Shown: positions 59,375-64,000 of the stretch, in pieces | How the letters are laid out: each line of letters starts with the position of its first letter | How positions within the stretch are numbered: the stretch's first letter is position 1 | Notes under the pieces: generated by a model | The model's database searches: none | What the model saw: only the letters and a program-made list of their open reading frames with translations | What the model was told of the DNA's origin: nothing | Assembly: GCF_013409205.1 (NCBI RefSeq) | Contig: NZ_JACCAE010000001.1 | Location: 1,550,001-1,614,000 of the forward strand | DNA length: 64,000 nucleotides | From: Janibacter cremeus | GTDB taxonomy: Bacteria; Actinomycetota; Actinomycetes; Actinomycetales; Dermatophilaceae | Direction of reading: 5' to 3' | Made by a program: the position numbers and the translations under genes

Positions 59375-59836
59375 ATGTTCCGCTCCCGCTCCGACGCCAC
59401 GACCGCCGAGCACCTCATCGACCGCATGGTCGTCAACGTCGAGCACGGACGCTTCGAGCGCTCCCTCGCCGGCCTGACCGCGGTCGGTGCGCTGGTGACG
59501 ACGGCCGAGGTCTTCATCGAGCACTACGGCGCCAGTTTCGGCAACCGCTGGATGTGGTCGCCGATCATCGTCACCCCACCCGTCGTCATCGCCGGGATCG
59601 GGGGTGTCTTCAGCAAGCGCTGGGCCAAGACCGCGCTACCTATCACGGCCGCGATCTACACGGCCAACGGGCTGGCCGGGGAGTACTTCCACGCCCGGGG
59701 CGTCGCCCGCAAGCCGGGCGGCTGGGCGATGGCGAGCTACAACGTCCCGATGGGTCCGCCGATCGCGGCACCCGGTCTGATGTGCATCGTCGGGGGTATG
59801 GGCCTGCTGGCCGCGCTCCTGCGGCGCGAAAAGTGA
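59375..59836 (+). CDS. Membrane protein, hypothetical (oxidoreductase-associated)
   Basis: A 153-residue protein with four hydrophobic segments (FERSLAGLTAVGALVTTAEVFI, WSPIIVTPPVVIAGIGGVF, TALPITAAIYTANGLAGEYF, PGLMCIVGGMGLLAALL). No family name is recognised. It overlaps or abuts the gluconate-dehydrogenase subunit 3-like gene and precedes a GMC oxidoreductase, so it may anchor the redox complex or carry electrons to it. ATG 59375 with GGAGGA upstream. Confidence 0.7.
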   Translation: MFRSRSDATTAEHLIDRMVVNVEHGRFERSLAGLTAVGALVTTAEVFIEHYGASFGNRWMWSPIIVTPPVVIAGIGGVFSKRWAKTALPITAAIYTANGLAGEYFHARGVARKPGGWAMASYNVPMGPPIAAPGLMCIVGGMGLLAALLRREK

Positions 59837-59844
59837 GCCGGACG

Positions 59845-60585
59845 ATGATCGACAAGGACCGTGGGGAGCACCTGCCCAACCGGCGCCCCGACCGCCAGCC
59901 ACCCCACCCGTCGTGGCTACCACGGCAGCGCCGTGGCACCACGCCCCAGATGATCGGTCGCTACCCGGACTTCGACGTCCTCGAGACGGTCGACACCTGG
60001 GACGCGGCGACGAAGGAGGTCGTCCTCGCCCGGCTCGACGAGCCCGGCCCGCTGCGCTTCTTCACCGACGACGAGGAGCCGACGCTGCGAGCCCTGTGCG
60101 ACGCGTGCACCGCCCAGGACCGCGAGCCGCGGGTGCCCGTGGCCGAGACGGTGGACGCCAAGCTGGCCGACGGGCAACTCGACGGCTTCCAGTACGCCGA
60201 CATGCCCGACGACCGGGACGCCTGGCGCCTGGTGCTGGCAGGTCTGGACGAGAGCGCCCGCGAGCGCGGCGCGTCCCCCTTCGCCGAGACCGACGACGAC
60301 ACCCGGCACGAGATCATCGACGAGCTCTCCCAAGGCACCCTGAGCGGAGGGACGTGGGACCGGCTGAACGTCTCCCGGGCCTGGTCGGTGTGCATGCGCG
60401 CGATCCTCTCCGCCTTCTACTCCCACCCGTGGGCGTGGAACGAGATCGGCTTCGGCGGACCGGCCTACCCCCGCGGCTTCATGCGGCGCGGCACGCTCGG
60501 CAGCCGCGAGCCCTTCGAGACCCCCGGGGCCAGCTCCGAGGACGCCGCCCGCGTGGTCCAACAGCGCCCCCAGGAGTTCGGATGA
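59845..60585 (+). CDS. Gluconate 2-dehydrogenase subunit 3-like protein
   Basis: A 246-residue protein with the subunit 3 pattern LRFFTDDEEPTLRALCDACTAQD and the C-terminal VCMRAILSAFYSHPWAWNEIGFGGPAYPRGF. This subunit pairs with a GMC flavoprotein in membrane-bound sugar or sugar-acid dehydrogenases. It has no twin-arginine or Sec signal visible. The stop overlaps the flavoprotein start by four bases (ATGA). An upstream in-frame GTG at 59833, which would overlap the membrane protein gene, is an alternative start. Confidence 0.87.
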   Translation: MIDKDRGEHLPNRRPDRQPPHPSWLPRQRRGTTPQMIGRYPDFDVLETVDTWDAATKEVVLARLDEPGPLRFFTDDEEPTLRALCDACTAQDREPRVPVAETVDAKLADGQLDGFQYADMPDDRDAWRLVLAGLDESARERGASPFAETDDDTRHEIIDELSQGTLSGGTWDRLNVSRAWSVCMRAILSAFYSHPWAWNEIGFGGPAYPRGFMRRGTLGSREPFETPGASSEDAARVVQQRPQEFG

Positions 60586-62291
60586 GCCTCAAGGACCTGC
60601 TGAAGGGCTCGGTCGGGCCGGTCGACAACGACTCCCGGTTCCTCCTCGACGTCCACTCCCGGCAGCTGCCCGGCGAGGAGACCATGTGCAGCTACGACGA
60701 CGATGACGAGGTCGACCTGGTCATCGTCGGCGCCGGCGCGGGCGGCTCCGTCCTCGCCCAGCGGCTGGCCCGGCACGGCTGGCGCATCGTCATCCTCGAG
60801 GCCGGCCCGTTCTGGCACCCCGACGACGACTGGGTCTCCGACGAAGCCGGCTCCCACGGCCTGTACTGGACGCAGAAGCGGATCATCGGCGGACAGAACC
60901 CGATCGAGCTGGGCAAGAACAACTCCGGCCGTGGGGTCGGGGGGTCGATGGTGCACTACGCCGGCTACACCCCGCGCTTCCACCCCTCGGACTTCGACAC
61001 CTGGTCCCGCGACGGGGTCGGCGCCGACTGGCCGATCGACTACGAGGACCTGCGCCCGCACTACGAACGGGTCGAGCGTGAGCTGCCGGTCGCCGGGCAG
61101 GACTGGCCGTGGGGCCACCCCCACAGCTACCCCTTCTCCCCGCACCCGATCTCCGGCGCCGCCGAGAAGCTCTGGCACGGCGCCCACGCACTCGGTATCG
61201 AGATGCGGGTCGGCCCCGTCGGCATCGTCAACGGCACCTTCGGCAACCGACCGCACTGCATCTACCGCGGGTACTGCCTGCAGGGCTGCAAGGTCAACGC
61301 CAAGGCCAGTCCCTACGTCACCCACCTGCCCGACGCGCTGGCCCATCGGGTGGAGATCCGCTCCGGGTGCATGGCCTCCCGGATCGAGCTGGACGAAGGG
61401 GGCCGCGCCACCGGCGTCGTCTTCCTCGACGGCGTCGACGCCCCGGAGCGTCTGCAGCGGGCGAAGTACGTCGCCGTGGCCGGCTACTCCATCGAGACCC
61501 CGCGCCTGCTGCTGAACTCGACCTCACAGCGCTTCCCGCACGGCCTGTGCAACAACGAGGACCAGGTCGGGCGCTACGTCATGGTGCAGGGCGCCAGCCA
61601 GACCGCCGGCCGCTGGCCGGAGGAGCTGCGGATGTACAAGGCGCCACCACCCCAGGTCAGCTCGGAGGACTACTACGAGACCGACGAGCGTCGCGGCTTC
61701 AAGCGCGGCTTCTCCATCCAGACCGTCTCCCCCCTTCCCATCGGCTGGGCGGAGCACGTGCTCGCGGACGGCCACTGGGGCAAGGCGATGCGCGAGTACA
61801 TGCGCGACTACAACCACTGGACCACCATCGGCGTGCTCAACGAGCTGCTCGCCGACCCGGACAACCGGGTCACCCTCGCCGACGAACAGGACGCCTACGG
61901 GCTGCCGGTGGCGCGGATGGACTACACGCTCAGCGACAACGACAAGGCCAACATGGCCTACTCCACCGACGTGATCACCGACATCCTCACGGCCGCCGGG
62001 GCCCAGGACGTTCTGACCATCCACCGCTTCGCCCACCTCATCGGTGGCGCCCGGATGGGCTCCTCCCCCGAGACGAGCGTCGTCGACGCCAACCAGCGTT
62101 CCTGGGCGGTGCCCAACCTCTTCATCTGCGACGGATCCGTCTGCCCGACCCAGGGAGCGGCCAACCCCGCCCTGACGATCATGGCCCTGGCCTCGCGCCT
62201 GGGCGAGCGGATGGCCGACGGGCGGGCGATGGACGACGACCCGCGTGCCCGCGCCGGCACGACCCCCGTCCCCACGAGAGCGAGGCAGTGA
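60582..62291 (+). CDS. GMC-family FAD oxidoreductase (gluconate-dehydrogenase flavoprotein-like)
   Basis: A 569-residue flavoprotein. The FAD motif GAGAGG is at residues 50-55, a second signature is GRGVGGSMVHYAGYTPRFH, and the C-terminal block contains HLIGGARMG and DGSVCPTQGAANPALTI. With the preceding subunit 3 gene it should form a dehydrogenase oxidising a sugar, sugar acid or alcohol, passing electrons to an unseen acceptor; no cytochrome c subunit is present. A trailing Arg/Pro tail follows. Four bases separate the next gene. Confidence 0.9.
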   Translation: MSLKDLLKGSVGPVDNDSRFLLDVHSRQLPGEETMCSYDDDDEVDLVIVGAGAGGSVLAQRLARHGWRIVILEAGPFWHPDDDWVSDEAGSHGLYWTQKRIIGGQNPIELGKNNSGRGVGGSMVHYAGYTPRFHPSDFDTWSRDGVGADWPIDYEDLRPHYERVERELPVAGQDWPWGHPHSYPFSPHPISGAAEKLWHGAHALGIEMRVGPVGIVNGTFGNRPHCIYRGYCLQGCKVNAKASPYVTHLPDALAHRVEIRSGCMASRIELDEGGRATGVVFLDGVDAPERLQRAKYVAVAGYSIETPRLLLNSTSQRFPHGLCNNEDQVGRYVMVQGASQTAGRWPEELRMYKAPPPQVSSEDYYETDERRGFKRGFSIQTVSPLPIGWAEHVLADGHWGKAMREYMRDYNHWTTIGVLNELLADPDNRVTLADEQDAYGLPVARMDYTLSDNDKANMAYSTDVITDILTAAGAQDVLTIHRFAHLIGGARMGSSPETSVVDANQRSWAVPNLFICDGSVCPTQGAANPALTIMALASRLGERMADGRAMDDDPRARAGTTPVPTRARQ

Positions 62292-62294
62292 CCG

Positions 62295-64000
62295 ATGCAA
62301 GCACCCGACGAAGGGGGCTGCGCGCCCCACGTGCTGCGCCAGTACGCGATGCTCGCCGACGGCGAGCGTGCGGCGCTGCTCGGCCCGCACGGTCACGTGG
62401 CCTGGCTGTGCGCGCCCGCGTGGCACTCCGACGCGGTCTTCTCCACACTCGTCGGTGGGCGCGGCTGCTACTCGATCACCCCGACCGGCCGCCACGTCTG
62501 GGGTGGGTACTACGAGGAGGGTTCACTCATCTGGCGGTCGCGGTGGACCACCACCAACGGATTCGTCGAGTGCCGCGAGGCCCTCGCCTTCCCCGGTGAG
62601 CGCGACCGTCTGGTGCTGATGCGACAGGTCGTCGCGCTCGAGGGCGACGCGGACGTCGAGGTGCGCCTCGACGCCCGGGCCGGTTTCGGCGTCGAACCGA
62701 TGGGCGACCTCACCCAGGGGGACGGGTCGTGGACGGCGACGACCGGCCCCCTTCGCCTGCGGTGGAGCGGTGCCGGCGACCAGGCGCAGCAGAACGACGA
62801 CGGCGAGCTGACCCTGGATCTGCATCTCCCGCAGGGGGAGCACCGCGACTTCGTCCTCGAGCTGTCCACCGAGGACCTGCCGGACCAGCCGCCCGAGCCC
62901 GACGCCCTGTGGGAGGCCACTGCCTACGCCTGGGCGCAGGAGGTGCCCGACGTCGCCGAGTCGGCGACGTCCGGGGAGGCGCGGCACGCGTACGCGGTCC
63001 TGCGGGGGATGACCAGCTCCAGCGGCGGGATGGTCGCCGCGGCCACGACGAGCCTGCCGGAACGTGCCGATCAGGGCCGCGACTACGACTACCGCTACGT
63101 GTGGATCCGCGACCAGGCCCTGACCGGCCAGGCGATCGCGGCGGCAGGGCCACACCCGCTGCTCGACGACGCGGTCCGATTCGTCGCGGCACGGGTCCTC
63201 GAGCACGGCGCCCGGCTTGCCCCCGCCTACACCATCGACGGCGACCCGGTGCCCGACCAGCGCCAGCTCGACCTGCCCGGATACCCCGGAGGCAACGACG
63301 TCATCGGCAACCACGTCAATGCCCAGTTCCAGCTCGACGTCTTCGGTGAGGTGCTGCTGCTCTTGGCGGCCGCCGCCGGGCACGACCGGCTGGACGCCGA
63401 GGGCTGGCGCGCTGCGAGGGCCGCCGTCGACGCCATCGCCGAGCGGTGGCACGAGTCCGAGGCCGGATTCTGGGAGCTCGACCCCCACCAGTGGACCGAG
63501 AGCCGACTGATCTGCGTGGCCGGGCTGCGGGCCATCGCCGCAGCCGGGGCACCGACGAGCAGCACCGGCGGCTGGATGGCGCTCGCCGACACGATCCTGG
63601 CCGACACCGCGACGACCTGCACCCACGAGTCCGGGCGGTGGCAGCGCGCGCCCGACGACCCGGGTGTCGATGCCGCGCTGCTCCTGCCGGCCCTGCGGGG
63701 CGGGATCTCCGCCGACGACCCCCGCACGGAGGCCACCCTCAGCGCACTCCTCGACGAGTTGGCCGACGACCACCACCTCTACCGGTTCCGTCAGCAGCCG
63801 GGACCGCTGGCGGACGCCGAGGGGTCCTTCCTCATGTGCGGCTTCCTCATGGCCATGGCACTGCAGCAGCAGGGCCGGCAGGTGGAGGCCTACCGGTGGT
63901 TCGAGCGCAACCGGGCCGCCTGCGGCCCACCCGGCCTGTACTCCGAGGAGTACGACATCCACCAGCGTCAGCTGCGCGGCAACCTGCCGCAGGCCTTCGT
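62295..64000 (+). CDS. Glycoside hydrolase family 15 protein (cut by right edge)
   Basis: At least 568 residues are encoded before the window ends, with little of the family C-terminus missing (GNLPQAFV). An N-terminal beta domain begins LRQYAMLADGERAALLGPHGHVAWLCAP, and the alpha/alpha barrel follows (DYDYRYVWIRDQALTG, PGGNDVIGNHVNAQFQLDVFGE). The GLYSEEYD segment holds the likely catalytic glutamate. Members hydrolyse alpha-glucosides (glucoamylase, trehalase or dextranase type). It starts three bases after the GMC gene and appears to belong to the same operon. Substrate uncertain. Confidence 0.88.
   Translation, partial: MQAPDEGGCAPHVLRQYAMLADGERAALLGPHGHVAWLCAPAWHSDAVFSTLVGGRGCYSITPTGRHVWGGYYEEGSLIWRSRWTTTNGFVECREALAFPGERDRLVLMRQVVALEGDADVEVRLDARAGFGVEPMGDLTQGDGSWTATTGPLRLRWSGAGDQAQQNDDGELTLDLHLPQGEHRDFVLELSTEDLPDQPPEPDALWEATAYAWAQEVPDVAESATSGEARHAYAVLRGMTSSSGGMVAAATTSLPERADQGRDYDYRYVWIRDQALTGQAIAAAGPHPLLDDAVRFVAARVLEHGARLAPAYTIDGDPVPDQRQLDLPGYPGGNDVIGNHVNAQFQLDVFGEVLLLLAAAAGHDRLDAEGWRAARAAVDAIAERWHESEAGFWELDPHQWTESRLICVAGLRAIAAAGAPTSSTGGWMALADTILADTATTCTHESGRWQRAPDDPGVDAALLLPALRGGISADDPRTEATLSALLDELADDHHLYRFRQQPGPLADAEGSFLMCGFLMAMALQQQGRQVEAYRWFERNRAACGPPGLYSEEYDIHQRQLRGNLPQAF

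Overview
The window is high-GC DNA (roughly 70 percent) with short intergenic gaps, frequent GTG starts and four-base ATGA/GTGA gene overlaps. It encodes a mycothiol-dependent isomerase-family protein, a HAD-acyltransferase fusion, a eukaryotic-type UDP-glucose pyrophosphorylase and a NarL-type two-component set. Together these point to an actinobacterium. The dispersed repeat carrying TGGTTGAGG and CTCGAAACC recalls Intrasporangiaceae-like genomes (Janibacter and relatives), but that assignment is an inference. No rRNA, tRNA, CRISPR array or intact transposon was recognised.

Positions 1-11256 hold a catabolic and uptake locus. On the minus strand, from 9543 leftwards, are a nitrate/sulfonate/taurine-type ABC transporter (lipoprotein, two permeases, ATPase) and an aspartate-dehydrogenase-like protein. 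An internal promoter region follows, then an aldehyde dehydrogenase, a cupin, a PDR/VanB-type reductase, a type I extradiol dioxygenase, an alpha/beta hydrolase and an SDR that runs off the left edge. Divergently are an FAD aromatic hydroxylase and a RidA-type deaminase. The set fits hydroxylation, extradiol ring cleavage, aldehyde oxidation and deamination of a nitrogen-containing aromatic, substrate unknown. A similar 24-bp sequence lies at both control regions.

Positions 11265-35421 are mostly single housekeeping or orphan genes: a HAD/PlsC fusion, a pterin dehydratase-VOC fusion, a very small exported peptide, an MFS exporter, a 1216-residue transglutaminase-DUF2126 protein, an OhrR-like regulator with a near-perfect operator, an aldo-keto reductase, a DEAD-box helicase, glutamate dehydrogenase, exonuclease III, ArsC, an HprK/PqqD-like protein and an App1-like phosphatase. 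Positions 35414-40866 carry an Fpg/MutM-family glycosylase and a galactose operon (symporter, small membrane protein, UTP-hexose-1-phosphate uridylyltransferase, galactokinase) that appears to bypass GalT.

Positions 40981-49716 carry a histidine kinase/response regulator/DUF4097 set, an acyl-CoA synthetase, a fructosamine-kinase-like gene, malic enzyme and an AAA/STAND-like ATPase. Positions 49792-59257 look compositionally more mixed: a giant membrane patatin, rhodanese plus SufE-like, a broken yggS fragment, a small membrane protein, an EEP hydrolase, a HIT protein and an FGly-type arylsulfatase. The right end has a membrane protein, a gluconate-dehydrogenase subunit 3-like protein, a GMC oxidoreductase and a GH15 enzyme cut by the edge. 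Two genome-wide signals recur: a dispersed repeat family, one copy of which lies inside a coding gene, and a strongly over-represented octamer CGAAGGGG.
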